Below are positions 1 to 8,754 of a DNA stretch of 64,000 nt, one piece after another (position 1 is the first letter of the stretch; every line of letters begins with the position of its first letter). The notes under the pieces were generated by a model. That model had not been told where the DNA came from, did not search any database, and saw only the letters and a list, made by a program, of their open reading frames with translations. This DNA comes from Ruminococcus flavefaciens (GTDB lineage: Bacteria > Bacillota > Clostridia > Oscillospirales > Ruminococcaceae). The position numbers were made by a program, and so were the translations under genes. The stretch is from NCBI RefSeq assembly GCF_900119075.1, contig NZ_FPIP01000010.1:1-64000 (forward strand), read 5' to 3'.

Positions 1-114
1 GCTAAGAACTTAGAACTAAGATTGCAGGTAATACTATCACCTGCATTATCAAAAACAGTTTCTTTCTTAGTTCTTAGATCTGAGTTCTTAGTTCTTACAA
101 ATAAGGAGAAATAT
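1..114. repeat. Low-complexity TTAGTTCTTA-type intergenic repeat
   Basis: The stretch before the first gene is built from iterations of a short motif (AAGAACTTAGAACTAAG at 3-20, then TTAGTTCTTAGATC and TTAGTTCTTA at about 67-98). The two blocks are complementary to each other and could pair. Related 7-10 bp iterations occur near 2893-2920, 41310-41390, 53795-53870 and 56018-56055, always between genes. No promoter is obvious here, and the upstream gene is outside the window. Confidence 0.6.
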
Positions 115-1737
115 ATGAAGAAGAAAACCACTCCCACACCAGTGAAAAAGCCCCTGCCAAAGATACTGAAAAACAAATGGTACCTCTATATGACCGAGTT
201 TTTTGCAGGTATGTCCGTCATGGCGGTAGAGCTGGGCGCAAGCAGACTATTGGCGCCCTATTTCAGCTCCTCGCAGATAGTCTGGACTATCATCATCGGA
301 ACTATCATGATAGCAATGGCTCTGGGAAACATCTACGGCGGCAAAAGCGCCGACAAAAATCCCGATCCCGATAAGCTCTACGGGCGCATACTCATAGCCT
401 CGGTTTGGATAGCCGCCGTGCCTTTCATCGGCAAGCTCGCTATCGCAGGCATAGCAGGACTTCTGGTCATCACCGTCAATACGAACTTCCTCATATGGGC
501 GGCATTCATCACCTGCATGACCGTATTTGTGTATCCCCTTTTTCTCCTTGGAACTGTCACACCGTCACTTGTAAAGTACACCGTAGACTCCCTTGACGAC
601 AGCGGCAGTACCGTGGGTACTCTCGGAGCGTTCAACACTATCGGCTCTATAATCGGCACATTCGTCCCTACATTTATATCTATCCCTGCGGTTGGAACTG
701 CCGTGACATTCCTTATCTTTGCAGGCATAATGCTCCTTATCGGACTTGTCTACTTTATCAGCAGCAAAACAGGCGCAGTAAAGACCGCTGTTGCTTCTGT
801 GCTTTTCGTGGTATGCTGTTTTGCTTCGCCGTCTATGGGCTTTGCATTCTGGGAAAAAGGTCTCACCTATGAGGGCGAGTCCGTATACAACTACTTGCAG
901 GTCAGCGAGGACGACTCAAACGTTTACCTCTCCACCAACGTTCTCTTCGGAGTCCAGTCCGTTTATGTAAAATCGGGAGAGCTTTCGGGTATGTACTACG
1001 ACTACGCAATGGCGGCTCCCCTTATGACGGAAAAGCCCGATTCTGCGGATATTCTTGTACTCGGAATGGGCACAGGAACCTACGCCAAGCAGTGCACCGC
1101 ATACTTCAGCGATGTAACTGCCGAGGGCGTTGAGATAGACGACAGGATAACCGACCTTGCCCATGAGTATTTCGAGCTCCCCGAGGATATAAAGGTCACT
1201 ACCTACGACGGCAGAGCCTTTCTCGCCGCCTGCGACAAAAAATACGACGTCATAATGGTTGACGCCTATCAGGACATCACTATCCCATTTCAGATGTCCT
1301 CGGTTGAGTTCTTCACCCTTGTGAAAGACCACCTCACCGACAACGGCGTCATGGTAGTAAATATGAATATGCGCTCCGACAGCGCCGACGGTATCAACAA
1401 TCGCCTTGCGGATACAATAGCCTCGGTATTTTCGGAAGTCCACACTGTTGACGTTGAAAACTGCACCAACCGCGAGCTTTTTGCCTCAAATAATGCAGAT
1501 ATGCTTGCACTTCTCCGCAGAAACACGGAAAAGCTCACAAACGAGCCCCTCAAAGCTATGATGAATACGGTTCAGGCGGAGCTTGTCCCATATACTTCGG
1601 GAGGAAAGATACTCACCGACGACAAGGCGCCTGTGGAGCTCCTCGGTATGCGCGTCATCGACGATATCATACAGGAGGAACTGGTATACTACAAGAAGCA
1701 GTTCAAGGAAAAGGGCATACAGGGACTGCTGGAATAA
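115..1737 (+). CDS. Membrane-embedded spermidine-synthase-like protein
   Basis: This 540-residue protein pairs an N-terminal multi-pass membrane half with a cytosolic Rossmann fold of the spermidine synthase/methyltransferase type. Hydrophobic segments run from about residue 23 to 240 and begin with a motif (ELGASRLLAPYFG-like) typical of fused permease/spermidine synthase proteins. The soluble half carries LVLGMGTGTYAKQ, a glycine-rich nucleotide or SAM site, followed by the acidic GVEIDDRI and MVDAYQD. I place the start at the ATG at 115 because AAGGAG lies at 103-108; an upstream TTG at 22 would add 31 residues of repeat-derived sequence. Family members are often annotated as polyamine aminopropyltransferases, but the true substrate is seldom known. 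No polyamine gene is adjacent, so the function is uncertain. Confidence 0.75.
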   Translation: MKKKTTPTPVKKPLPKILKNKWYLYMTEFFAGMSVMAVELGASRLLAPYFSSSQIVWTIIIGTIMIAMALGNIYGGKSADKNPDPDKLYGRILIASVWIAAVPFIGKLAIAGIAGLLVITVNTNFLIWAAFITCMTVFVYPLFLLGTVTPSLVKYTVDSLDDSGSTVGTLGAFNTIGSIIGTFVPTFISIPAVGTAVTFLIFAGIMLLIGLVYFISSKTGAVKTAVASVLFVVCCFASPSMGFAFWEKGLTYEGESVYNYLQVSEDDSNVYLSTNVLFGVQSVYVKSGELSGMYYDYAMAAPLMTEKPDSADILVLGMGTGTYAKQCTAYFSDVTAEGVEIDDRITDLAHEYFELPEDIKVTTYDGRAFLAACDKKYDVIMVDAYQDITIPFQMSSVEFFTLVKDHLTDNGVMVVNMNMRSDSADGINNRLADTIASVFSEVHTVDVENCTNRELFASNNADMLALLRRNTEKLTNEPLKAMMNTVQAELVPYTSGGKILTDDKAPVELLGMRVIDDIIQEELVYYKKQFKEKGIQGLLE

Positions 1738-1763
1738 ACAGCCGTAAGCCGTTCCCTGCAAGC

Positions 1764-1792
1764 TTGACAACAAACGCAAATTGGGGTATAAT
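1764..1792 (+). promoter_or_regulatory. Consensus sigma-A type promoter
   Basis: TTGACA at 1764-1769 and TATAAT at 1787-1792 are separated by 17 bp, and the start codon follows 41 bp later. It should drive the small surface protein gene and perhaps the cyclophilin gene. Confidence 0.85.
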
Positions 1793-1833
1793 AGAGAAAA
1801 TCGACTTTGGCTCACGCCGTGAAAGGATAAAAT

Positions 1834-2268
1834 ATGAACGCAAGTAAAATAGTTGGCTTTGCCATAGCACTGATAGCGGCAATACTTATCGCTATGGCTG
1901 GTAAGTCCTGTGCAAGGGACATTGCCGACAAGAACGAAAGCCGCCGTCAGAAGAATACAACTCAGGCTCCCTCTTATCATCTGATAACCGATGCACCTGT
2001 ACCGCAAAATCCGACAGATCCGCCCCAGCTCATTGAGGAAACTACTCAGCGCGAATACGTCACCGTAACAAATATGCTGGGCGAGGTAGTTGAGACTATC
2101 CCCGTGACTACTCCCGAGGAAGCCGATATCCCAACTACTACCCTGTCTATGCTTGACGAATACAATCAGCAGTTTGAAGAAAGAACAACTTCAATATACG
2201 AAGCTCCCTATGAGGAGATACCCTATGTCTCTTTGAACGATGAGGGCTTCACTATCCCAATGGACTGA
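1834..2268 (+). CDS. Small membrane-anchored Thr/Pro-rich surface protein
   Basis: This 144-residue protein has one N-terminal hydrophobic segment (about residues 5-23) and then a hydrophilic Thr-, Pro- and Glu-rich region. That composition suggests an extracytoplasmic stalk or an uncleaved anchor. No enzyme domain or known family is recognised. AAAGGA lies upstream of the ATG, and a consensus promoter stands 41 bp upstream. The cyclophilin gene begins 60 bp downstream on the same strand, so co-transcription is likely. Function unknown. Confidence 0.7.
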   Translation: MNASKIVGFAIALIAAILIAMAGKSCARDIADKNESRRQKNTTQAPSYHLITDAPVPQNPTDPPQLIEETTQREYVTVTNMLGEVVETIPVTTPEEADIPTTTLSMLDEYNQQFEERTTSIYEAPYEEIPYVSLNDEGFTIPMD

Positions 2269-2328
2269 TAAAACACAGGAAAGTATCTTCTCCGCTCCGT
2301 GCGGAATGAATAAAAAGGAGAAATAATT

Positions 2329-2799
2329 ATGGTAATCATCGAAATGGAAAACGGCAAAAAGATCAAGATAGAGCTTTATCACGATATCGCTCCTATCTCC
2401 TGCGAAAACTTTGAAAAGCTTGTAAAGCAGGGCTTTTATGACGGACTCACATTCCACAGAGTTATCCCCGGCTTCATGATACAGGGCGGCTGCCCCAACG
2501 GCACAGGCACAGGCGGTCCGGGCTGGCACATCAAGGGCGAATTCGCAGCTAACGGCGTAAAGAACGACCTCAAGCACACAAGAGGAGTACTTTCAATGGC
2601 ACGTTCAATGATGCCCGATTCAGCAGGCTCACAGTTCTTCATCATGCACGAGGACGCTCCTCACCTTGACGGCAACTACGCCGCATTCGGCAAGGTAGTA
2701 GAGGGCATGGACGTCGTTGACGAGATAGCAGAGTGCGCTACAGACTACAACGACAAGCCAACAACTCCACAGGTAATGAAGAAGGTTACTATTGAATAA
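2329..2799 (+). CDS. Cyclophilin-type peptidyl-prolyl cis-trans isomerase
   Basis: A 156-residue single-domain cyclophilin that catalyses cis-trans isomerisation of peptide bonds before proline. Signature segments are FHRVIPGFMIQGG (catalytic Arg), SMARSMMPDSAGSQFFI and LDGNYAAFGKVVEGMDVVD. There is no signal peptide, so it should act in the cytoplasm as a folding helper. The length is normal for the short bacterial form. A good ribosome site (AAGGAG) precedes the ATG, and an intrinsic terminator follows. Confidence 0.95.
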   Translation: MVIIEMENGKKIKIELYHDIAPISCENFEKLVKQGFYDGLTFHRVIPGFMIQGGCPNGTGTGGPGWHIKGEFAANGVKNDLKHTRGVLSMARSMMPDSAGSQFFIMHEDAPHLDGNYAAFGKVVEGMDVVDEIAECATDYNDKPTTPQVMKKVTIE

Positions 2800-2840
2800 G
2801 CAATAAATCATAGGGAACGCCGCCCTCGGCGTTCCTCGCA

Positions 2841-2866
2841 GGGCGGATATTATCCGCCCTTTTATT
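2841..2866 (+). terminator. Rho-independent terminator after cyclophilin
   Basis: GGGCGGATA pairs with TATCCGCCC, followed by TTTTATTTT. A second hairpin (GGAACGCC/GGCGTTCC, 2814-2835) stands just upstream. Confidence 0.8.
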
Positions 2867-2922
2867 TTGATTTTTAAGCGGCGAAACTTCGTCCGTACAC
2901 TACTCACTGCTTACTATTCACT

Positions 2923-2957
2923 GAAAAAGGCTTCACCTGAAAGGTGAAGCCTTTTTG
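2923..2957. terminator. Bidirectional terminator between convergent genes
   Basis: AAAAAGGCTTCACC and GGTGAAGCCTTTTT form a perfect stem with A/T tracts on both sides. It ends directly at the stop codon of the minus-strand gene and can serve both convergent genes. Confidence 0.85.
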
Positions 2958-3539
2958 TCATGCAGAAAGCATTACACACACTAAAAAGAAACATGATAAG
3001 CCGATATGCGGCTTGCATTTCATAACCGCTTCCTTAAACGAAAGCTGGTCTTTGAACATTCTCATGAGTATACCCACGATAGCAGGCATGAGCAGAGCAA
3101 TAAGACCTAAACCGCCCCAGTCCTCAGACCTGAACGTCGCAAAGAACAGGATAAAGGCGATTATCTCCAGTATAATAAGCTCCAGCGCCAGATATGCCGC
3201 ACCGTTTCTGTGCTTTACGCCCTCTTTTTTTCCGCCCTCAAAGGATAGTATCGCCGCAGCCTTATCCTGCGCTTCTGTCAGACTGTCCTTGGGAGTCTCG
3301 TTCTCCTCGCCGTTTATTGCGCTTTTCAGCCGCGGATCAAGAGAAGCAATCGCATTGTCAAGCTTTGTTTCCGGAGTTTCCTCAACAGGTTCAGGGATAA
3401 TTTCGGGAGCTGCCTGCTCCACAGGCTGTATATCAGCCCCTTTCTCCTGCTGCGGGAGCTCTAACTTATCCCTTAATTTCGGATCAAGCGAAGCCAGTAT
3501 TGCGTTTATGTCTTTTTTATCGTTCTGCATATTTATCAT
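2958..3539 (-). CDS. Tail-anchored hypothetical protein with repeated ASLDP motif
   Basis: This protein of 193 residues (190 if it starts at the ATG at 3530) has an acidic, Pro-rich cytosolic N-terminal half and about three hydrophobic segments in the last 80 residues (about 114-134, 142-161, 176-191). The N-terminal half contains a duplicated motif, AILASLDPKLRDKL near residue 13 and AIASLDPRLKSAI near residue 62, separated by a low-complexity Glu/Pro stretch. This looks like two copies of a short helical binding element held at the membrane. An AGGA lies only 2 nt before the ATG at 3539 but about 11 nt before the ATG at 3530, which makes the second start plausible. No family recognised. Confidence 0.7.
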   Translation of the reverse strand: MINMQNDKKDINAILASLDPKLRDKLELPQQEKGADIQPVEQAAPEIIPEPVEETPETKLDNAIASLDPRLKSAINGEENETPKDSLTEAQDKAAAILSFEGGKKEGVKHRNGAAYLALELIILEIIAFILFFATFRSEDWGGLGLIALLMPAIVGILMRMFKDQLSFKEAVMKCKPHIGLSCFFLVCVMLSA

Positions 3540-3574
3540 TCCTATCAGTGTTTATGATCAAATAACATTATTGC

Positions 3575-3606
3575 CATGCAGGGGCGAGCGGAACTCGCCC
3601 CTACGA
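3575..3606. repeat. Short GTAGGGGCGA-type palindromic repeat
   Basis: Palindrome of the type GGGGCGAGcggaaCTCGCCCC. Relatives with changing stems but a conserved GTAGGGG/CCCCTAC border occur at about 18848-18875, 41190-41380 and 53088-53115. They are intergenic, REP-like in scale and non-coding. Confidence 0.65.
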
Positions 3607-3637
3607 TCGGAATTTTTTTAATTCCAGCTTATACTAA

Positions 3638-6600
3638 TTACTTCAAATAAGAAGCTAAACCGCTGATATTCTGCTTCTTTATCTCTACTGCAACAAGTCC
3701 TGCAACGATATTCGCGCCCTTTTCACAGAAGTGAGTACCGTCGGTAGAGCCTGCAACAGCTCCCATAAGGTGATAGCTCTTGGCTGTGTCGTAGCCTACT
3801 GAGTTATAGTGGTTCACCATAAGAGTATTGAGGTCGATACACGGAATGCTGTACTTCTTGGCAAGATTATAGCAGGCAGTATTGTAATTGGTATAGCTGT
3901 TTGCGAATCTGCCGTTTGAGTAAGCCTTCATGCCGATAGTTGTTGTTACAAGTATGGGAGTTGCTCCCTTGTCCTTTGCGGACTTGATGAACTGAGTCAT
4001 GTACCATTCGTATGAGCCCGATGACGGATTGTCAACGTTGCCGCAGGTAGGTGCGTATCTGTCCGCATTTGAAGCGCCTGCGTCGTTGATAGCGAACTGT
4101 ATCATTACGAAGTCGCCGCTCTTGAGGCTGTCAGCAATGGTCTGCCATCTGCCCTCGTCGTAGAACTTCTTGGAGCTTCTTCCTGCAATAGAGTGATTAG
4201 CAACAGTGATGTCGCTGTTGAAGTAGCTCTGCATATAGTAGCCCCAGCCCTGCTGAGGAGCGTATGACTCGCGGTAGCTCTGTACAGTTGAGTCGCCTGC
4301 GATGTAGAGAGTATGCTGACCGCTGCCTGTGTTCTGCTGCTCCTGTGAGGGATCGTATATCTCTGCATATGGTTCATCGGTAGCGCTGAGCTCGATATAT
4401 TCAAGGTTAGGAGCTCCCTCGGACATTGCCGACTGCATTACGATAGTGTTTTTGCCTGCCTTGAGAGGAAGAACTATTCCGAACTCCTTCCAGTCAGTCC
4501 ATGAGCCTGAGCCCGGGAATGACTGCATCCAGCATGAATCGAAATTGTTGTTCACGAATATCTTCATCTTACGGTCGTTGGTCGAGCCGTTAGCGAAGCG
4601 GATATGTGTCATGTAGTTGCCCTCGGCAGGAACGTCAACTGTAAAGGTGATGTTGCTGTCGGTGTTGTTGCCCAGATTTACATAGCCCTTGTCGTAGGTA
4701 TAACCCGAGTTTGTAGTCTCGATAACGCCGTCGTTCCATGTCTGGTCAGCGGCATAGTATTTGAGCACAACAGGAGCTGTTGTAGTTGTGGTGGTCGTTG
4801 TTGTAGTCTCTGTAGTCGTAGTAGTCTGAGGAGCAGTTGTAGGCTGAGTAACTACAACCGAAACAGGTGTGGGCAGGTCATGGAGACCGAGGAGATACTC
4901 CTGTATGTAAAGAGCGTCCTGAACTGTCATACCGTCGCTGTTTCCTGTAACGTCCGCATTTGCCATGCCCTGCTCTGTGATAGCGTGGCTGTCTGTTCCG
5001 TTGTAAGCATACTTGTTCGGATTTGCAAGAGCCTGCATTATGAGAACTATATCCGACATATCAACACTGCCGTCGCAGTTAGCGTCGCCGTAGTTCACAA
5101 GTATCTGAACAGAAGTAGTTGTTGTTTCAGTCGTGGTGACAACTGTCGTTGTTGTGGTGGTCGTAGTCTCGCTTGTTGTAGTAGTTGTGGGAGTTGTAAC
5201 GATGATATCGTCTACCTCTATCATCTCCCACTTCTGGCAGGCATGACCGTTTACCTCCCACTGCTGTACATTGGCGCCGTTATTTGTTGCAGCGCTGCCA
5301 ACCTCTACCGCAGAAGCGTCACGGGAAGCTCTTGTGAGGATAGTCACTGTGCCGTCACCGTTATCCGCAAACTTGAAGAACTGGTCGCTGTAGCCGTTCT
5401 TGTCTGCAACAACTATATTCGCACCGTTGTCGCGGCTGCCGTTGTCAACATAGAGATAAAGGTCGGTATTTGCAGGCTTTATGTAGAAATAATCGCCTGT
5501 AGCCTGAACGCACTTCCATGTATTCTGGGGCTTTGAGCCGTCTGCACTTCCCTGCTGAACGTTTGTAGCAGAGGTCTCCATATAGAGTCCGCTGTTGACG
5601 TTCTTGAACATATAGCTTACTTCCGACTTGGGGTGGATAGGCTCTCTTGCAGGAGCACCTACCTCCTCAGCCATTATTTCGGCAATCTTCTGAGCGCCCT
5701 TCTTGCTCTGGTGGAGGTCGTCGTTGCTGCCGTTAGCCTGTATAGCATAGTATGAAGCCATACCGTCGTAGCCCACAGACAGACCGAAGTTCTGCCACTT
5801 TGTGAACAGGTCGACTACTCTGACGTTCTGCTCGCTGCCTATCTTGTCAAGAGAGCCGCCGTACCAGCGTCCTGTGAGCTTTGGATTGCGCTGCAAGTCA
5901 CCGCGTCTGCCCTGCTGCTTAACGAGAATGACTTCCATTCCCTTAGCCTTGGCACGCTTTACCATATCGGTGACTGTATTGTAGTACTCCGTCTCGTTGG
6001 AGTAGTTTGAATCGTTGATACCAATGGAGATTATGTAATAGTCTCCCGACTTTCCGTATTTCTCAATAGGCGCGAATTGCCCTGCGTCAACGAAGCCCTT
6101 GGCGTATTGTCCGCTGGTAGCCATGTTGCGGACCTCATAGCCGCTGCCGAAAACTCTGCCGTTGAAGAACTGTCCCCAGCCGTGCTGTGAAGTATCCGCG
6201 CAGTTATAATAATTAGCAACGGTAGAGTCGCCGCATATCCATACCATAGGCGGCATAGTTCCCGTAGTGTTTATCTGTGTTATCTCCACTGCGGAAATGG
6301 ACTGCTCACGCTTGCTCATGCCCTCTACAGCCTGAATATTCAGCTGTCCGTCGGTAACAGGGAGCTTTACTGTCTCGGTAGCTCCTCTGCCCGTCAGGTT
6401 CATCATCTGAACCATGCCCTCAAGCTTGATAGTGGTTCTCGGAGCATTTCCGATAGTGACCTTGACTTCATAGAGTCCCTTTGGCAGGTCAACGTTGAAG
6501 GTATTGCCTGTACCGTAGTCGTTGAACTTTACCGCGTCCGCTGTAACACCGCTGCCTCCTGCGGAAACATTGGACACGTTCCATGTCTGTGCGAATCCGT

Positions 6601-6805
6601 AGCCTCTGCCTGAATTATAGCCGTCTGTGGCAGAAACTCCCGTGTAGCCGCCTGCCGCACCGCTGCCGCCGAAATCGAACTTCCAGTTTGCCTGAGCAGC
6701 CTGTGCCTCAACAGGCTTGACTGCGCTTAGATTGCCCAGTCCTGCAAAAGCCGAAAGTGAAAGCGCCAGAGAGGTCAGCCCGCTTATCAGTCTTTTTGCT
6801 TTCAT
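3638..6805 (-). CDS. Double CE12 rhamnogalacturonan acetylesterase with CBM13, dockerin and CBM35
   Basis: A secreted 1055-residue cellulosomal pectin acetylesterase. Order: signal peptide (1-37); beta-rich N-terminal domain (40-180); CE12 SGNH hydrolase A (187-395) with GDST at 192-195, IND at 263-265 and DDLH at 362-365; ricin-like CBM13 (397-531); Thr linker; dockerin (572-641) with two Ca-binding repeats starting GDANCDGSVDM and NADVTGNSDG; a second Thr linker; CBM35-like module (682-810); and CE12 B (832-1050) with GDST at 837-840, IND at 906-908 and DGTH at 1022-1025. Both catalytic domains keep the Ser, Asp and His residues. CE12 enzymes remove acetyl groups from rhamnogalacturonan I. 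An internal dockerin between two esterases is unusual among dockerin enzymes, but this architecture is familiar in ruminococci. The gene stands alone with its own promoter. Confidence 0.92.
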   Translation of the reverse strand: MKAKRLISGLTSLALSLSAFAGLGNLSAVKPVEAQAAQANWKFDFGGSGAAGGYTGVSATDGYNSGRGYGFAQTWNVSNVSAGGSGVTADAVKFNDYGTGNTFNVDLPKGLYEVKVTIGNAPRTTIKLEGMVQMMNLTGRGATETVKLPVTDGQLNIQAVEGMSKREQSISAVEITQINTTGTMPPMVWICGDSTVANYYNCADTSQHGWGQFFNGRVFGSGYEVRNMATSGQYAKGFVDAGQFAPIEKYGKSGDYYIISIGINDSNYSNETEYYNTVTDMVKRAKAKGMEVILVKQQGRRGDLQRNPKLTGRWYGGSLDKIGSEQNVRVVDLFTKWQNFGLSVGYDGMASYYAIQANGSNDDLHQSKKGAQKIAEIMAEEVGAPAREPIHPKSEVSYMFKNVNSGLYMETSATNVQQGSADGSKPQNTWKCVQATGDYFYIKPANTDLYLYVDNGSRDNGANIVVADKNGYSDQFFKFADNGDGTVTILTRASRDASAVEVGSAATNNGANVQQWEVNGHACQKWEMIEVDDIIVTTPTTTTTSETTTTTTTTVVTTTETTTTSVQILVNYGDANCDGSVDMSDIVLIMQALANPNKYAYNGTDSHAITEQGMANADVTGNSDGMTVQDALYIQEYLLGLHDLPTPVSVVVTQPTTAPQTTTTTETTTTTTTTTTAPVVLKYYAADQTWNDGVIETTNSGYTYDKGYVNLGNNTDSNITFTVDVPAEGNYMTHIRFANGSTNDRKMKIFVNNNFDSCWMQSFPGSGSWTDWKEFGIVLPLKAGKNTIVMQSAMSEGAPNLEYIELSATDEPYAEIYDPSQEQQNTGSGQHTLYIAGDSTVQSYRESYAPQQGWGYYMQSYFNSDITVANHSIAGRSSKKFYDEGRWQTIADSLKSGDFVMIQFAINDAGASNADRYAPTCGNVDNPSSGSYEWYMTQFIKSAKDKGATPILVTTTIGMKAYSNGRFANSYTNYNTACYNLAKKYSIPCIDLNTLMVNHYNSVGYDTAKSYHLMGAVAGSTDGTHFCEKGANIVAGLVAVEIKKQNISGLASYLK

Positions 6806-6853
6806 AGTATTCCTCCAATTCCGTACATCAAGTACGCATAATTATCTAAAGTA

Positions 6854-6882
6854 ATTATATCATTGTTAATAAATCAAGTCAA
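6854..6882 (-). promoter_or_regulatory. Promoter of the CE12 gene
   Basis: On the minus strand TTGACT (6877-6882) and TATAAT (6854-6859) are 17 bp apart, about 49 bp before the ATG. Confidence 0.75.
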
Positions 6883-6979
6883 GCTTTTTGCTGTGCAGTT
6901 TTGAATTATTTCTACTCATTTTTGTGCTGTTTTAACAATATAATTATGTCAAACTTAGCTCTTAGAAATGCACAGATGC

Positions 6980-7008
6980 TTGAATTATTAATAATACTGT
7001 GATATAAT
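6980..7008 (+). promoter_or_regulatory. Promoter of the glycerol-1-phosphate dehydrogenase-like gene
   Basis: TTGAAT (6980-6985) and TATAAT (7003-7008) with a 17-bp spacer in an AT-rich intergenic region. Confidence 0.7.
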
Positions 7009-7043
7009 AATTATATAATCTAATAAAGAGCGGAGGTCTTACC

Positions 7044-8108
7044 ATGAACCAGCATACAAGATTCAATCTCCCTATCTGCCTTGCAGTTGAGGAGGACGCC
7101 TTTTTTCATTCCGACGAGATAATAAAGCGCTATATCCCCGAGATAATCGGTCAGAAGACCGTTGTGGTCTCGGAGCAGTTCCTTATCGACATCTACAAGG
7201 AGAAAATAACCGATATCAGCCGTGACTTCGGCGGCGCAGAGATAATCGCCATGGAGCGTGCAAGCTTCGACGAAGCTGTTCGCATAGCCAAAAAGGTCTG
7301 TGTTGAGGACATAAAGGTCATAATCGGCATTGGCGGCGGCAGAGTTCTCGATACCGCAAAATATGCCGCACATATCAGCAAGGCGGTCTACATTTGTATG
7401 CCCACCTCTCTCAGCAACGACTCCCTTGCTTCGCCCTTTGCAGTTCTTGAGACCGAGGGCATGGCACGTAAGACCATTGAATGCAAAATACCCACAGCTA
7501 TCATTGTGGATACAAATATGATAATCAACGCTCCCGTGAACCAGACACTTTCTGGCATAGGAGACACTATTGCAAAGCATACGGCGCTGTATGACTGGAA
7601 GCTCTCCGCAAAAAAGACGGACGCTCCCGTGGACGACTTCGCATACGCACTGAGCAGAATGAGCTACGATTCTGTCTATCACTGCGACGAACAGGACATG
7701 AAGAGCCGCGTGTTTATCCGTATCCTGTCAAGAGCTCTTGTCATGGGCGGTCTGGCTATGGAGATAGCAGGCTCCTCACGCCCATGCAGCGGCAGCGAGC
7801 ACCTCTTCGCACACGCCATTGAGGAGTACTACCCCGAGATAAAAATAACCCACGGACTTGCAGTCGCTATGGGCTGTATCCCTGCCTGCATATTCCAGGG
7901 ACAGGAACCCGACAAGCTTATCAGCTTCTTCAAAAAGCACGGACTGAGCATTGATCCTAAGTCCTACGGCATAACCGAGGATATGTTCGCGGATATGTGG
8001 GAGAAGGCAAGAACTGTCCGCAAGGGCAGGATAACCATACTTGACGAGATAAAGCACGACAGAGTACAGCTCAACGAAATATACAGCAGAATGACGGAGG
8101 GAAAATGA
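7044..8108 (+). CDS. sn-glycerol-1-phosphate dehydrogenase-like protein (AraM/EgsA group)
   Basis: A 354-residue member of the iron-containing alcohol dehydrogenase/dehydroquinate synthase superfamily. NAD(P)-binding Gly residues are in GIGGGRVLD (95-103). Likely metal ligands are D174 (GIGDTIAKH), H253 (GSEHLFAH) and H270 (ITHGLA). Relatives interconvert dihydroxyacetone phosphate and sn-glycerol-1-phosphate; Bacillus AraM is the bacterial precedent. In a non-archaeal host the product probably feeds a specialised glycero-lipid or polymer rather than bulk membrane lipid. The ATG follows a GGAGG-like site. The stop overlaps the start of the downstream phosphatase by 4 nt (ATGA), so the two are translationally coupled. 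The phosphatase could act on the glycerol phosphate product, which is inference. Confidence 0.8.
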   Translation: MNQHTRFNLPICLAVEEDAFFHSDEIIKRYIPEIIGQKTVVVSEQFLIDIYKEKITDISRDFGGAEIIAMERASFDEAVRIAKKVCVEDIKVIIGIGGGRVLDTAKYAAHISKAVYICMPTSLSNDSLASPFAVLETEGMARKTIECKIPTAIIVDTNMIINAPVNQTLSGIGDTIAKHTALYDWKLSAKKTDAPVDDFAYALSRMSYDSVYHCDEQDMKSRVFIRILSRALVMGGLAMEIAGSSRPCSGSEHLFAHAIEEYYPEIKITHGLAVAMGCIPACIFQGQEPDKLISFFKKHGLSIDPKSYGITEDMFADMWEKARTVRKGRITILDEIKHDRVQLNEIYSRMTEGK

Positions 8109-8740
8109 AAAAAGGACTGATATTCGATATGGACGGTACTCTCTGGGATTCCTCGGAGAACGTTGCCGCTTCATGGACTGAAAAAATACGTGAGCTCGGG
8201 ATAGATATGCCCGATATAACAAAGGAAGACGTTATGGGAGTCATGGGACTTACCATGGACAAAATAGCTGATATCATTTTCAAGGGCTTCTCAAAGGAAA
8301 AGCGCATGGATCTTCTTGATGCCTGCTGTCTCCATGAGAACGACTATCTGCGCGACCATGGCGGCGAGCTCTACCCCGACCTTGAAAAAACACTGGTAAA
8401 GCTCAGCGAGAGCTACGGGCTCTACATCGTCAGCAACTGTCAGAAAGGCTATATCGAGGCATTTTTGGAGCACTACGGCTTCGACAGATACTTTGCGGAT
8501 ATTGAGTGCTACGGCAATAATTTAAAGGAAAAGGGCGACAATATCGCTCTTCTTGCCAAGCGCAACGGACTTGACAAGGCTTGGTACGTAGGCGATATAC
8601 AGGGTGACTACGATGCGACTATGAAAGCAGGGCTTGATTTTATCCATTCCGCCTACGGCTTCGGAACTATCAGGCAAACCGTTCCCGAGCTGAAGCAGTT
8701 CAGCGACCTGCCCCAGCTTATGAAACAGCTGGATAAATAA
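8105..8740 (+). CDS. HAD-family phosphatase (phosphoglycolate phosphatase-like)
   Basis: A 211-residue HAD hydrolase with motif I DMDGTLWDS (nucleophile D8, acid/base D10), motif II VSNCQ and motif IV GDIQGDYDA. A helical cap domain is inserted after motif I, giving subfamily IA topology. It starts inside the stop region of the dehydrogenase gene (ATGA overlap), so the pair forms a two-gene operon. The substrate cannot be read from sequence; small phosphorylated metabolites such as glycerol phosphate or phosphoglycolate are candidates. Termination probably uses the element-bearing hairpin that begins 15 bp downstream. Confidence 0.85.
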   Translation: MKKGLIFDMDGTLWDSSENVAASWTEKIRELGIDMPDITKEDVMGVMGLTMDKIADIIFKGFSKEKRMDLLDACCLHENDYLRDHGGELYPDLEKTLVKLSESYGLYIVSNCQKGYIEAFLEHYGFDRYFADIECYGNNLKEKGDNIALLAKRNGLDKAWYVGDIQGDYDATMKAGLDFIHSAYGFGTIRQTVPELKQFSDLPQLMKQLDK

Positions 8741-8754
8741 CTGTCAGGCAAGTT

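Noticed and set aside
4604..5536. Long plus-strand open frame (310 residues) opposite the CE12 gene
   Set aside because: It is Cys/Ser/Val-rich antisense translation of Thr linkers and a dockerin, with no ribosome site. The minus-strand gene is unambiguous.
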